A DNA stretch of 64,000 bases from Symbiodinium natans (Eukaryota > Sar > Dinophyceae > Suessiales > Symbiodiniaceae), in assembly GCA_905221605.1 (NCBI GenBank), contig CAJNDS010002085.1, positions 355,001 through 419,000 of the forward strand, written 5' to 3'. How positions within the stretch are numbered: the first letter of the stretch is position 1; the number at the start of each line of letters is the position of its first letter. The translations under genes were made by a program, and so were the position numbers. Under the pieces are notes generated by a model. It saw nothing but the letters and a program-made list of their open reading frames with translations. It was not told the DNA's origin and did not search any database. Of the stretch, positions 27,401 to 35,689 are shown piece by piece.

Positions 27401-29203
27401 TTCTTGTTGGCACCTGCTCGCCGAAGAAATGGGTCACGCGTGGTAGTGCTTATCCCGAAACTTGTTTTCGAAGCAGAGTTGATGGAGCGTGGCAGCATGC
27501 TGTTGGTGGATCGTGCCTTATACGGGCTCGCTGAGAGTCCTTCAGATTGGAGTTGCTTTCGGGACGGAACTTTCCGAGAGTGGCACTGGCCTGGCCCGAA
27601 TGGGGATTTGCGGAAAATGAAGCAGATGGAGTCCGACTCCTCACTGTGGCTTGTGTTGGCTGCTGCTCTTGGTGCTGACGGTGTAGTGGAGATCGTCGAT
27701 TCGAAAGGCGAAATTCTGGCGATAGTCGGAGTTTACGTAGACGATCTACTCTTGAGCGGACCGACTGCGGAATTGGATGCAATCGAGGATGCTTTGGAAG
27801 GTTTGTGGAAGACCAGCGCTCCAACCACAGTGTCTGAGGGCTTGAGGTTTTGCGGCTTGGAGGTCAACCTGGATAGCGATGGCGCGTACCTCTTGCATCA
27901 GACTTCTTACCTGAAGGACTTGGTGGGTCGCTACACTCTTCCTGCTAATTCCACGCTTCCAGATTTCCGGGTGGGGTATGAGGAACAGGAAGAAATCAGT
28001 CTTCCCGCGCTCCGACGTTCTCAGAAGCTGGTTGGTGAACTACTCTGGCTTTCGGGAAAGACAAGGTTGGATGTCTCCTATACCATCAACAAGTTGGGGC
28101 AACTGGTGTCCAGATTTCCGCGAATGGTGTATGAGGATGGCTTACGAACATTGGCCTATCTGGCCAGGACCTCAACGACGATGCTTCGCTACGGTGCCTT
28201 TGACGAGCCTTGGAGGGGGGAGAACCCTCTTCGGTACAACAGGAAGAAGATCACCATGGAGACTTGGTCTGACGCAAGTTTTGGCCAGGATGATGGAGGT
28301 CGAAGCCAACATGGTGTGCTGCTAGTCTTGGCTGGTGGAGTGGTCAGCTGGCACAGCAGCAAGCAAACACTGACCGCTCAATCCACAGCAGAAGCAGAAC
28401 TCATAGCAGCGGTCGAAGGCATGACGCTGGGACGAGCTCTGGGACCTGTTTGGATGGAGTTATGCCGCGAGTCTTTGCTGTGGAGTGCAAATGTGGACAA
28501 CTCAGCCTGCGTTCAGTTGCTGGTAGTGCCAGGTGGTGCCTGGCGCACTCGCCACTTGAGGTTACGTGCAAGACACTTCAGGGAGGCTTTGGCTGAAGAA
28601 TCTATTGCGGTGCAACATGTGCCGGGAAGTGAGATGACGAGTGATGTTTTGACGAAGTCCATGCCCGAAGGACGCATGCAGTTTTTACTCCGCTTGCTTG
28701 GTTTTGTTGAGTGCGTGCTAGGAGAGAGCGAGCAGCAGTCACAACCGCAACAGCATGAAGGGGATCAACAGCTGTGTTCACTGGCTTCGCCGAGTATCGC
28801 CGACCCTCGTCTTGCTTCACTGCTCACGCTGCTTGTCGCGGCGTCGTGTGTTCAGCCAGTTCAGGGAACGAGTCCTGCGCGGAGTGAGTCTGGGTTTACT
28901 TGGGAGGACGTGAGTCTTGTCGTGGTTCTCATCAGTCTGTGGGAGCTCCTGAGAGGCTTGTGGAGCGTATTGCGTCGTAAGGGGTCTGAGGCCTGGGTTC
29001 GGTGTCTTGCTACAGTTGGAAATCGCACTCAAACTAGTGGCCGTAGTGTACAGGAAAATCCAATTTCCATAATTTCCGCTATCAGAACTTCCAGTGCAGT
29101 CCCATCGGAATGGCGCTTTGCGAGAACAGGCCAGATTGTATGGCTCCTTATCTGTTGGCGGCAGTTCGCCCAGGCAGTGTGGAGCGTTGGCATCTGGACT
29201 TGA
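21416..29203 (+). CDS. Gag C-terminus and Pol polyprotein of the copia-like element
   Basis: The frame opens right after TGA at 21413-21415 and has no early ATG (GTG at 21425), so a start is not evident. Positions are counted from 21425. A Gag helical region is followed by CCCH (C268) and CCHC (C299, CFNCGALKHKKPDC) fingers; protease LLDGGATNPL (D424); a methyltransferase-like domain (about 630-790); integrase (H921, H926, C933, C936; D961, D1193, E1229) with a long acidic insert; a 2OG/Fe(II)-oxygenase-like domain (H1541, D1543, H1588, R1597); copia RT with VDVKTAFL and YVDD (Y2104); RNase H (D2283, E2323); and two C-terminal hydrophobic segments. Integrase has the exact DX35E spacing and the RT and RNase H residues are intact. 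The TGA replaces the Trp expected after GEY in related Gag proteins (inference from recalled family pattern). Confidence 0.88.
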   Translation, partial: QAIVHEASQLYQQWQVADPLTRARVVARIPPYLQDARFSRLENRALAMLLKGLPEVLREEVIASRNLSTINVIFKVYCAYQPGGLRERGMLLSYLTSPGQAATSSDAVSRLRKWFRWFDRTVQMGAALPDVSLLTQGLDQMCQQLLVTMPHVMFRLNIVRTQCAIDHNPTLSSLTTYARALQAEFEVAAVGVADSTTGGGKRQRLQAMTTGPGGNGGPPGPPKPHSNPPNPKALDGSAKGEGKGATTAAAAVGGSQQGSSSPVQPPPRKKCSFFLKENGCRLGNTCTFEHDRSLITPQNPRCFNCGALKHKKPDCEFPGGGKFASKGNGEMQPSAKASGQGVQPSGNENASSLNNAKAPNPTPKAKAATLKPEDILANAQAMLQGLQLSGLSGPRLAVLRAYSASSTDPFANAASSSPTVGRYGLLDGGATNPLRTGEQLELATSTVVDVSLATGEDARLWMTRTGTLLSDMQVDPIVPMGCLASELGCTVAWEGSLCRVWHPERGWLDITMVDQCPYVDRSIALALIRELELLRATRLVQAARLRILGDHRQKGFAEAWATLQGIARGGVTSGHEEDWLRGLDSAFFSVMASLFSAAPEEKVLEAIGTPSFEVAGYEPPWNRRLRRSMERSKGVLVHLCSGLQDWVPRPKSDYRVLSVDFANGHDLLNHGVWSYLTRLAKLGLIRGVVGELPRPCDSKGCYAVLAMRALGLFALAQAVNGDTYIALTASDNPSTSEGDLARDDDRNPTPENLGYDCTSMRRWPIMDKLGQIATFRTAQCDQGYLGMGATESTTMEVMTTSWDLYVLLHRRVLLNRYMDRWAPGLVLAVLKTWDLWLTDTINDRRKRAYEQSVYLAEASGGGHDSLPEVRQWLVDDRGEWPTEVVPRVRPLRRTGQFRPPATPLPVPRLARVRLSEAEREYKKHVERGHFPYRSDCRECLRGAGKRRPHRHRGPTVDSYCIAADLGGPYVPALSELSPLKSMPKPRYLFVACYTFPIDEQTQKFIWNDDKNTEGTGVGNVESEALIEVRAQSDGAEGSDDVRGGGAFMTRPGDFSPEEMPYEPSEADLNPEEGKPGREPSEVTEDERNLDPEAGKPGREPSETTDDEQLERDVAFRSEEPGDAVPEVCASYLREVDETTKLWKNKYADRVSGVGMRRLIFVETLSRRTKEEVSAALNRTLSKLQRWQFPMLRLHTDRGGEWINQLVRKVADNHQLSHTCTEAHDPASNGRAESSVGIIKAAIRSRLETAPGFGPKYWSLAALDAGESLLRSEMARFDSSIRPLLPWATQVCVREKKVTESHWTARFINGFIVGPSSYTPKGYTIATEPLDEPKLLVSTTIRLQRPWHALPATLPGEIWQVDPTRRVRRKSSLLEPDLKDAALDDLAVVGGEVARISEDNVRKVGPDDASDLDLFPPSPSVSLAARRVCKSTQRLTLEQSEEAARALLAGSTLDRCAVAGVVYASLNRSTTSSSQRQADKDMFSQAGSWAVSLGAFCRGSFVGVISESKVRPALVRLVNRLIASSDGAHEYTAFRVTFNAASVLHRDVHNQRGSLNMILRLSDFGGGRVFTTNGPLDFDACGRVYVDPSVPHGVEQFAGPRLVVIAYTPAFMAKLSILDVHALLSLGFNIPVSLRPLPVPSTLRPQVAGLQIRDDGSSSPVMSSGLLQLQFPVALARGGEEFVEDGERYMLHSLVWHADSKPDDTSGGSLARLADAVVSSHENPLQVGASSPKGAAGRGWLDPYCDVSEYFSYGDDNPRPMSFRGEAEAQDLEDLMGLMACLEDITRGIQFPLVRVLKLRQLALDAEDLLKGASLSLMRAQVESALQDLGAGGIPLIGEPDPDVLLQTRQVPLAEARQHLDEWKAAISDELNALIHTHQAVKVITQKDVEALEAAGVVIQMIPGKLVLTEKPPDRRKRSRLVACGNHLPDTQPPAAGIIDPLAPADVSSSTSSTVSKAVERKELCAAGLEAEALRIQLRWAAGHRWDSRAVDVKTAFLLAPARRRNGSRVVVLIPKLVFEAELMERGSMLLVDRALYGLAESPSDWSCFRDGTFREWHWPGPNGDLRKMKQMESDSSLWLVLAAALGADGVVEIVDSKGEILAIVGVYVDDLLLSGPTAELDAIEDALEGLWKTSAPTTVSEGLRFCGLEVNLDSDGAYLLHQTSYLKDLVGRYTLPANSTLPDFRVGYEEQEEISLPALRRSQKLVGELLWLSGKTRLDVSYTINKLGQLVSRFPRMVYEDGLRTLAYLARTSTTMLRYGAFDEPWRGENPLRYNRKKITMETWSDASFGQDDGGRSQHGVLLVLAGGVVSWHSSKQTLTAQSTAEAELIAAVEGMTLGRALGPVWMELCRESLLWSANVDNSACVQLLVVPGGAWRTRHLRLRARHFREALAEESIAVQHVPGSEMTSDVLTKSMPEGRMQFLLRLLGFVECVLGESEQQSQPQQHEGDQQLCSLASPSIADPRLASLLTLLVAASCVQPVQGTSPARSESGFTWEDVSLVVVLISLWELLRGLWSVLRRKGSEAWVRCLATVGNRTQTSGRSVQENPISIISAIRTSSAVPSEWRFARTGQIVWLLICWRQFAQAVWSVGIWT
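23300..23830 (+). other. Methyltransferase-like domain in the copia polyprotein
   Basis: VLVHLCSGLQDW (near residue 637) resembles the SAM-binding motif I, YRVLSVDFANGHDLL motif II, and GELPRPCDS (C693) sits where C5-cytosine methyltransferases have PPC. Later, CDQGYLGMGATESTTM is consistent with a conserved distal block. The PPC motif is altered, so activity is doubtful. It lies between protease and integrase. Confidence 0.45.
24185..25130 (+). other. Copia integrase with an acidic repeat insert
   Basis: HHCC residues are H921, H926, C933 and C936; catalytic residues are D961 (AADLGGPY), D1193 (HTDRGGEW) and E1229 (NGRAESSVG). Between the first and second Asp lie over 200 residues, including an imperfect tandem GKPGREPSE repeat at 24628-24730. 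Canonical copia cores have about 60 residues there, so this is a large loop insert. Confidence 0.85.
25860..26290 (+). other. 2-oxoglutarate/Fe(II)-oxygenase-like domain between IN and RT
   Basis: The double-stranded beta-helix signature appears in order: LHRDVHN (H1541, D1543), SLNMILRLSDFGGGRVF, VPHGVEQF (H1588), GPRLVVIAY (R1597), then LLSLGFNIP. H-x-D...H...R is the metal- and 2OG-binding pattern. Iron and 2OG ligands are intact. This is not a canonical copia domain. A nucleic-acid demethylase or hydroxylase role is conceivable, but the substrate cannot be read from sequence. Confidence 0.6.
26995..28690 (+). other. Copia reverse transcriptase and RNase H
   Basis: RT begins with WKAAISDELNALI, continues RRKRSRLVACGNH, VDVKTAFLLAP, LVDRALYGLAESPSDW, and VGVYVDDLLLSG (Y2104). 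RNase H has WSDASF (D2283), STAEAELIAAVEG (E2323), VDNSACVQL and the C-terminal HVPGSEMTSDVLTKSM. All catalytic acids are present. Confidence 0.92.
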
Positions 29204-29421
29204 ACAATCAGGTGCTGATTCGATTTCACGCCGATTACAGAAGCCAGTTGTTCTCTGCGCCAATCGAGGTGAGGCAGAAGTTTCCAGAGTTGTTGCTTAC
29301 GGGGCGACGTAAAGCCTGGTTCAAGTTTCGGGAGCAGACCCCGGACTGCGTGTGCGATGATGTGTCAGCTGGAGCGAGGAAACTGTCCAAGCTTTGGATA
29401 GGCTCTACATGTTTGAGATAG
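29110..29421 (+). pseudogene. Frame-shifted C-terminal tail of the copia polyprotein
   Basis: A 103-codon ORF in the -1 frame relative to Pol, overlapping its last 94 bases. SVERWHLDLNNQVLIRFHAD and FSAPIEVRQKFPELLLTGRR have a regular, coding-like composition, while the Pol frame turns Trp-rich and stops at 29203. I infer that it is the original C-terminus, displaced by an indel near 29110-29200. It has its own ATG but is unlikely to be an independent gene. Confidence 0.5.
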
Positions 29422-29649
29422 CTCCACGTTGACGTGCGAAGAGGCCTTGAGTCAACTGAGAGGACTTGAGCTGCTTGTTGCTTAGTCCGTCTAGTTTTGT
29501 TTATAGCTCTTTCCCGTAAATGACACAGACTGTCGCCTGATGCTTTTCAGGGGGCGGAGGTCTTCTGACCAGCTTTTGTATTTTTCCGTCATATCTCCTC
29601 AACATCCAGGGCTTTTAACAACAGAACCGCAGCGTAGCTGTGGGGGGAG
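29204..29649 (+). other. 3' region and polypurine tract of the copia-like element
   Basis: Apart from the displaced tail to 29421, this is non-coding. It ends in the polypurine tract TGGGGGGAG (29641-29649), immediately before the 3' LTR. Confidence 0.7.
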
Positions 29650-29784
29650 TGCAGATTCCCAAATCCTTCTTCCTGGCTAGTGTTGGGTGGAGAATCAGCT
29701 TCGGCAGTACCAAGGTCGAGCAGTGCACTGCACACTGAGGCTTTTTCGACTCGAAGACCAAAAGAACTTGAAGGTGTGTTTGTA
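29650..29784 (+). repeat. 3' LTR of the nested copia-like element
   Basis: TGCAGATTCC...GTTTGTA, 135 bp, with no visible difference from 19380-19514. Confidence 0.95.
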
Positions 29785-29789
29785 TCGTA

Positions 29790-29934
29790 CAGTAGCTCCT
29801 AGGTTGCTGTGCGGTCCGACCGGACGCACTCAGGCGTAGCTGCACAAGTGCTTGAACTCGCGAAGTCGTAAAACAGCGTGACCGGGCTGTGATTGCATTG
29901 GCTTAGTGCAAGTCCAGTGCTGGTCGACTTCACA
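29790..29934 (+). repeat. 3' LTR of the outer element, right part
   Basis: It begins CAGTAGCTCC and ends CTTCACA, equal to 2468-2612. Confidence 0.95.
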
Positions 29935-30715
29935 ATATATACTGTATATATACTATATATACTATGTATACTATATATACTATATATACTATATATACTA
30001 TATATACTATATATACTATATATACTATATATACTATATATACTATATATACTATATATACTATATATACTATATATATATATATATACTACTATATATA
30101 CTATATAATACTATATATACTATATATACTATATATACTATATATACACTATATAATGCTATATATTTGCTATATATATATTACTATATGTATATTATAT
30201 ATATAGTATATATACTATATATATTAGAATACTATGTAATACTATGATCGATACTACTCTATATACTAAATCTAGCTATATATGATGAATAGATACAATA
30301 AATATTCCATATATACTATATATACCTATAATATCCTAAATATACGTGTTTTTTACTTTATGTACTATATGCCCTACTATATATACTGAAAATATATATA
30401 TATATAACTGATACATACTGCTATATATACTCTATATATATATACTATATATACTAGTATATATATATATCTACTCTATATACTATGATACACACTATAT
30501 ATACCATAGAATATTTTTTCGCGTGTGAAAATGCATGCTATATACACTGTACATATATATATAGATATATATCCATATACACGTTGTATAACCTATAGTA
30601 TGTGCACTATATATATATATATATATGTATAAAACATATCATACATATCTCATGTATACTCTCCTATATATACTATATATATCATAATATATATAATATA
30701 TATATATATTATGGT
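29935..30715. repeat. AT satellite, right part
   Basis: TATATAC units, regular to about 30090 and then degenerate. It is the continuation of the satellite at 1890-2315. Its Ile/Tyr/Leu-rich translations are not genes. Confidence 0.9.
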
Positions 30716-30732
30716 TCAGACGTCGAGCGCCC

Positions 30733-31163
30733 GGCCCCCCCCCCCCCCCCCCCCCCATGGTATCCCCCCCCCCCCCCCCAAGCCTACTCTACGGTCCCTA
30801 AACCCTAGACCCTAAACCCTAAACCCTAAACCCCTAAACCCTAAACCCTAAACCCTAAACCCTAAAACCCTAAACCCTAAACCTTAAGTCTTAAACCTTA
30901 AACCCTAAACCCTAAAACCTTGAACCCTAAACCCTAACCCTAAAACCAACCCCCAACCACACCACAGGGGGGGGGGGGGATCATCTTAGTACCCCATCCG
31001 CGGGGAAAACCCTAAACCCTAAACCCTAAACCCTAAAACCCTAAACCCCTAAACCCTAAACCCTAAACCCTAAAACCCTAAAACCCTAAACCCTAAACCC
31101 TAAACCCTAAACCCTAAAACCCTAAAACCAACCCCCAACCACACCACAGGGGGGGGGGGGGGT

Positions 31164-31235
<72 letters not shown>

Positions 31236-31250
31236 GCCGGGGCTGAATCA
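30733..31250. repeat. C tracts, CCCTAAA array and long G tract
   Basis: Poly-C runs at 30737-30779, then about 300 bp of CCCTAAA-type units, then a poly-G run of more than 60 bases to 31232. A module ACCAACCCCCAACCACACCA followed by poly-G occurs twice (about 30940 and 31122). Confidence 0.85.
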
Positions 31251-31379
31251 TATATATATATGACTTATGAACCAAAAAAACTACACTAGATATACTACAT
31301 ATATATAACACTATATATATATGTATATAGTCTATATATATATACATACGATATGCACATATACTACATGTATACACTA

Positions 31380-31760
31380 GACACAAACATGGAAAAGCAA
31401 AAGCAACCGTCAAAAGCAGAAAGCCAAAAAATGACCTGAAACAAAAGGGAGCTAAGAGAAAAAGCAAAAGCAAAAGCAAAAGCAGAAGCAGAAGCACAAG
31501 CAAGAGCAAAACCAAAAGAAAAAGCAACAGGAAAAGCAAAAGCAAAAGCGACAAGCAAAAAGCGACAAGCAATTCAGACAGGCAAACAACGACAAGCGAA
31601 AAGCAGAAAGCGAAAAGCATAGGCAGAAACAAGGAGAAAGGAACAAAAACAAGCAAAACAAAAAAAATACCCAAAAAAAAACCCAAAAAAAAATACCCCA
31701 AAAAAATGTTCTCCCTTTTTTTTTTTTTTTTTTTGGGGGGGGGGGGGCGGGGTCGGATTG
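31380..31760. repeat. (AAAGCA)-rich purine tract and T(n)G(n) junction
   Basis: A stretch of AAAGCA and GCAAAA hexamers, then poly-A, then about 21 T joined to about 13 G near 31715-31747. Low complexity. The Leu/Phe-rich antisense translation is an artefact. Confidence 0.8.
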
Positions 31761-31769
31761 CTTGTTTTT

Positions 31770-32950
31770 TTTCTTTTGCCAGGGTTTAGAGCTTAGGGTT
31801 TAGGGTTTGGGGTTTAGGGTTTGGCAGCCCAGAGGGTACTTCGAAGTTCGTGGTGCTTGTTAACCCAAGCATGACTGTTCTTTTAGCCCAATCAAATCCA
31901 GCTTAGGGCACTTAAGGGGCTTATGAGTGGGTTCTAAGCGCAGTTCTCCTAAACCCCAGACCCAACAAGAACCAGGAACGTCCAGTACCCTTGTTGAAGT
32001 AGTTGCTTACTCTTGTCAGGGGCGGAACCGCTTCCCCACTCGGCTATCCTATGTTCTAGAAACATCCCAAACCTTGAACCCTTTACCCTAAAACCCCTAA
32101 CCCCTAACCCTAAACCCTAAACCCTAAACCCTAAACCCTAAACCCTAAACCCTAAACCTAAACCCTAAACCCTAAACCCTCAGCCATCCCTAATGTTCTA
32201 AAGGGCCACCAAGCGTCATGAAGTGCAGCTTCGACTGGCACTGCCTTGGGAGCTTGGGCATCTCAGGCTCGGCTCCTGCATGTACCAGGGGTCCAAGAAG
32301 CCGAAACCCTAAACCGGGTTTAGGGTTTAGGGTTTAGGGTTTAGGGTTTAGGGTTTAGGGTTTAGGGTTTAGGGTTTAGGGTTTAGGGTTTCCTGCACCC
32401 TAAACCCCTCAACCTTTGTAGGGTGTGGGGTTAAGGGTCTAGGGCTCAAATTTGAGGATTTGGGTCAGGGGATTGATGGCTTTTGAAACCTTAGGGGCAG
32501 GCTGGCGGGCTTTGGGGCTTCTAAGGCTTGGAGGTTTAGGGTTAGGGATTTGGGTTTTCAGGGTTGAGGGATTGCCAGGCTTGGGGTTTGTGAGATAAAG
32601 GGCCTTAGGGTCATGGGGCTTAGGAAATACTCAGGATAGGGAGTAGGGCCTAGGGATTTTGAGGGTTCAGGTGATGATGTTCAGCGTCTGGGGTGTATAA
32701 GCGTATAACTTTAAGCGTATAAGCGTATGAGGTCTATGTTTTAGGGGATTGTAGGACTTTGGGTTTCGGGGTTGTAGGGTGTAGGGTCTTAGGGGATGCG
32801 ATGCTCCAAAAGCCTCGACCTTCTTCAAGAAGCCCCTCGGAATAAAACAGAAACTCGCCCAATCCTTATACAACCCTAAAACCCTAAACCCTACGCCCTA
32901 AACCCTTCTGAGCAGCCCAAAACCCTCAACCCTAAACCCTCAACCCTCAA
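31770..32950. repeat. Telomere-type repeats with short unique spacers
   Basis: CCCTAAA units at about 32085-32185, TTTAGGG units (about 11, regular) at 32312-32392, and scattered single units elsewhere. 31886-31932 is a partial copy of foldback family 3. No convincing gene is seen in 32400-32950. Confidence 0.75.
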
Positions 32951-32956
32951 CCGCAC

Positions 32957-33020
32957 CCTGTCGCCGGTCTCCTGGTTCCAGGTTGGCCCTCTCGCGCAGG
33001 AGGGAGAGGACTTCCTCCGC
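32957..33020 (-). CDS. Putative exon, coiled-coil-like
   Basis: On the minus strand the upstream CCCTAAA array ends in ccAG, followed by AEEVLSLLRERANLEPGDRR, then GTGCGG and a TTTAGGG array. Heptad-like leucines suggest a coiled coil. The protein family is not recognised. The antisense reading cannot be excluded, because the flanking repeats are symmetric and offer AG and GT on both strands. Confidence 0.42.
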
Positions 33021-33022
33021 CT

Positions 33023-33425
33023 GGTTTAGGGTTTAGGGTTTGGGGTTTGGGGTTTAGGGTTTAGGGTTTAGGGGTTTAGGGTTTGGGGTTTAGGGTTTAG
33101 GGTTTTGGGCTTCGGGTTTGGGGTTTAGGGCTGTTTTTGAGATCCGTGCTTGGGGCTCATGGCTTAGAGACCTTAGGGAAGATTGGCCTTGAGAGAGTAC
33201 TAGGGACAGGGTTTAGGGTTTAGGGTTTGGGGTTTGGGGTTTAGGGTTTAGGGTTTAGGGCTTGGGGTTCAGGGTTTAGGGTTTAGGGTCGAGGGTTTGG
33301 TAGTGTTGAGGGTTTAGGGCTACGGGAACCCCTCTTAGCTAAATCCGACCATCTGATTCCTAAATCCCCCGTAAACCCTAAACCCGAAACCCGAAACCCT
33401 AAACCCTAAACCCTAAGGGCATCCA
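33023..33425. repeat. TTTAGGG-type arrays, then CCCTAAA
   Basis: TTTAGGG/TTTGGGG units at 33023-33120 and 33207-33310; CCCTAAA and CCCGAAA units at about 33370-33415. The polarity flips before the island at 33434. Confidence 0.8.
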
Positions 33426-33433
33426 ACGCAAAC

Positions 33434-33480
33434 CTTAGGCGCTCGGCCTCGGCTGCGAAGTCGCACAGCTCGGCTCGCAC
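33434..33480 (-). CDS. Putative short exon, coiled-coil-like
   Basis: The minus strand reads VRAELCDFAAEAERLR between AG (plus CT 33481-33482) and GT (plus AC 33432-33433). It is left-flanked by CCCTAAA and right-flanked by TTTAGGG. It may belong with the island at 32957, as both are helical and charged. Family not recognised. Confidence 0.38.
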
Positions 33481-33489
33481 CTCGTGGGT

Positions 33490-35150
33490 GTTTAGGGTTT
33501 GGGGTTTGGGGTTTAGGGTTTAGGGTTTTTTTTGCCACCCGACTAGCCACGGCTTAGGGTTTAGGGTTTAGGGCTTGGGGCTTGGGGTTTAGGGTTTAGG
33601 GTTTAGGGTTTAGGGTTTAGGGTCTAGGATTTAGGAATTAGGGTTTAGGGTTTAGGGTTTAGGAAGTTGGGTGGGGAGTTTGAGAGGCTCAAGGGGGCCT
33701 GAGGCAGTGGGTATTTTCACAACGGGGCCCCAATCTCTGCCCCCCCTTAAAGTATCAGAAATCACACGAAAAATTGGTTCTAGCTTTTTGTGGGCTTGCG
33801 TGGTGCGGACTTCAGCGTTTGGGGCTCAGCCTCGCACCGCGAAGGGTTGCAAAGAGGTTCGGACGACAACGTCTCTCGCAAGCCGGCCATCTGGGTTTCT
33901 AGTGGAGCTACGGGAATCTTCTGCTTGTCGTCTGGGCCATCTTCTGGCATGGCACCCCGTGGGTTTAGGGTATAGAAGAAGTGGGCGCGCCTGGAGGTAG
34001 ATGAGCAGAAGGTTCATGAAATTCACCTCGGAGAGATTCCCGACCAGCACCTCGGGCCAGAAATGGGCTTTAGGGTTTAGGGTCTTAGGGTATAGGGTCT
34101 TAGGGTTTAGGTTTTGGGGTTTTAGGGTTTCGGATGTTGGGGGTTTGAAGGTTTTTGGACGCTGAGCAACACCACCCTGGGCATGACAGCAATCATGGGC
34201 GTCGTGCATCTGCCTTGTCTACTGTTTGCTTGAGAACCCCCCCCCCCCCAACAAATAACATCCTTGTAAGGGTGAGAAGGGGATTTTTGTTATCTCTTCT
34301 TTGTTTTTGTTTTTTTTGGGGGGTTCTTAAGCAAATAGTAGCTTTTGCTATATGCACTGCCAAGGGGCGCGCTGTCTCTTGTCCAGGTGGGGTGCACGAG
34401 CTTCGTGAGGGAGGTGGCAGTAGTCACACGCGCTCCCGTTGGTGCAGTTGCCGGCGTTGAAGAAAAGGCACGGGCGGCGGCAAATATCCGGATGGCCCAC
34501 GCTGCCTTCTCAAAGAAGGCGCTTAGGGTTTAGGGTTTAGGGTTTCGGGTTTAGGGTTACTGGCATACTTACAATGTGTGGGAACTCCCAGCACCCCTAA
34601 GAGGGGACTATTAAGGGAGATGGCGGCTTTCTGAGAATTGAGGGCCCTTTTGGGGTACCCCGGCTCCTCATGATACCAGCCCCCCCCCCCCCAAAAAAAA
34701 AAAAAAGGACCATCAAGCAAAGAAGCCTCTACACGAGAGTCTTTGCCCCTTGGGGGAATCTGGGGTCCTTCCTTTTTGGGGTGGCCTGCCACCTTGGGAG
34801 GCTTTGCTGGAAGGAAGAAAAACACCATCCTCCCTGTGGGTTTAGGGTTTAGGGTCTAGGGTTTAGGGTGACCGCAAAGAAGTCATGGCTTTCAGACACC
34901 TCTGCGTTCGTAGGTAGGCAAAAACGCGCAGAAAAACTCGTATCAGGAAGCTGGGGAGAGCGTGCAAGGCTGAGTTTAACCCTAAACCCGAAACCCTAAA
35001 CCAAATTCAAGCTGTTCTCATGCGCCATCACGATGTGAGAGATCGCACTCCCAAAATTGGGCCTGGCTGTCGTGGCGGGGGGCCTCAGCGAGTGGAAAGC
35101 CAACTCGAAAAGTTGGCCTTGTCATTTCCACTCTCGGATCAGCAGATAGC
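33490..35150. other. Repeat-rich region with ambiguous unique islands
   Basis: TTTAGGG arrays lie at 33493-33665, 34070-34130, 34530-34560 and 34840-34870, and a C(n)A(n) junction at 34680-34706. The island at 33700-33960 and the one at 34340-34530 (plus reading VEEKARAAANIRMAHAAFS) could contain exons, but strand and limits are unclear. A motif TTTTTTTTGCCACCCGACTAG occurs at 33526. Confidence 0.45.
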
Positions 35151-35164
35151 ATGAGCGTTTTTTT

Positions 35165-35600
35165 TGGGAGTGCAGTTAGCATATCGATGCGGTCGAGAAC
35201 TCCGGGTCGAAATTAGACAAAAAAACTGCAGTTAGCATACAGAGGGTTTCCAACATATGCTATCTTTTCGTGCGGGTGCCTGAAAAGCAGCAAAACACAC
35301 AGTAAAAACACCAAAAACTGCAGTTCGCATATGCAAGAAAATGCAGTTATCATATGTGATCCTCGATGCAATGATGGGCACCTGAAAACAGCAAAAATGC
35401 AGGGAATATCAATAAAACAAGTGCAGTTAGCATATGCGTGCCTCCACAAATCGACGATATGACAGAGCTAGCAGATGTGATCCTCGATACAAAGATGGGC
35501 ACCTGAAAATAGCAAAATTGCAGGGACTATCAATAAAACAAGTGCAGTTAGCATATTTGTGCCTCCACAAACCGGCGAAATTACATGATATGACAACTAT
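35165..35600. repeat. Tandem repeats carrying GCAGTTAGCATATG
   Basis: Two copies of a unit of about 120 bp (35352-35460 and 35472-35580) share TGTGATCCTCGAT, GATGGGCACCTGAAAA and TCAATAAAACAAGTGCAGTTAG. GCAGTTAGCATA recurs about six times here in one orientation; the opposite orientation appears at 38190-38895. Confidence 0.8.
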
Positions 35601-35689
35601 ACTGTGTGACCTGAAATGACATACTGCACAAAAACTGCAAAACAAAAATATTACTGGAATCCATTCTGTGTTTGATGTTATGGTCATTC

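Larger units (their letters stand above)
19380..29784 (+). mobile_element. Nested Ty1/copia-like LTR retrotransposon (10.4 kb)
   Basis: LTRs of 135 bp (19380-19514 and 29650-29784), by eye identical, beginning TGCAGATTCC and ending GTTTGTA. A polypurine tract TGGGGGGAG precedes the 3' LTR. The domain order Gag, PR, methyltransferase-like, IN, 2OG-oxygenase-like, RT, RNase H places integrase before RT, the copia order. Inserted in the 3' LTR of the outer element with a perfect TCGTA duplication. Reading frames are broken at three places. Confidence 0.95.
19375..29789. other. 5-bp target site duplication TCGTA of the nested element
   Basis: TCGTA occurs at 19375-19379 and 29785-29789, flanking 19380-29784. 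The uninterrupted 5' LTR of the outer element has TCGTA once (2463-2467) followed by CAGTAGCTCC, exactly what resumes at 29790. Confidence 0.95.
2316..29934 (+). mobile_element. Outer LTR retrotransposon, Ty3/gypsy-like, about 17.2 kb without the nested element
   Basis: The element runs from TGTGAGCAGG at 2316 to CTTCACA at 29934 and has TG...CA LTRs of 297 bp. The 3' LTR is split into 19228-19379 and 29790-29934 by the nested copia-like element. The two LTRs look identical when read side by side, which implies a recent insertion. The internal region encodes a giant Gag-Pol ORF plus three downstream ORFs (RNA 2'-phosphotransferase-like, RanBP2/SWIM protein, PLD-like). A purine-rich GAGGGGCGAA lies just before the 3' LTR. 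I could not assign the primer-binding tRNA. The target was an AT satellite. Confidence 0.93.

Noticed and set aside
2906-29263. Numerous antisense and out-of-frame ORFs within the two retroelements, up to nearly 400 codons
   Set aside because: GC-rich coding sequence leaves antisense frames open. None shows domain motifs, and the sense frames carry full catalytic signatures.
30786-31132. A true chromosome end (telomere)
   Set aside because: The arrays are short, degenerate, occur in both polarities all over the window and are flanked by unique sequence on both sides.
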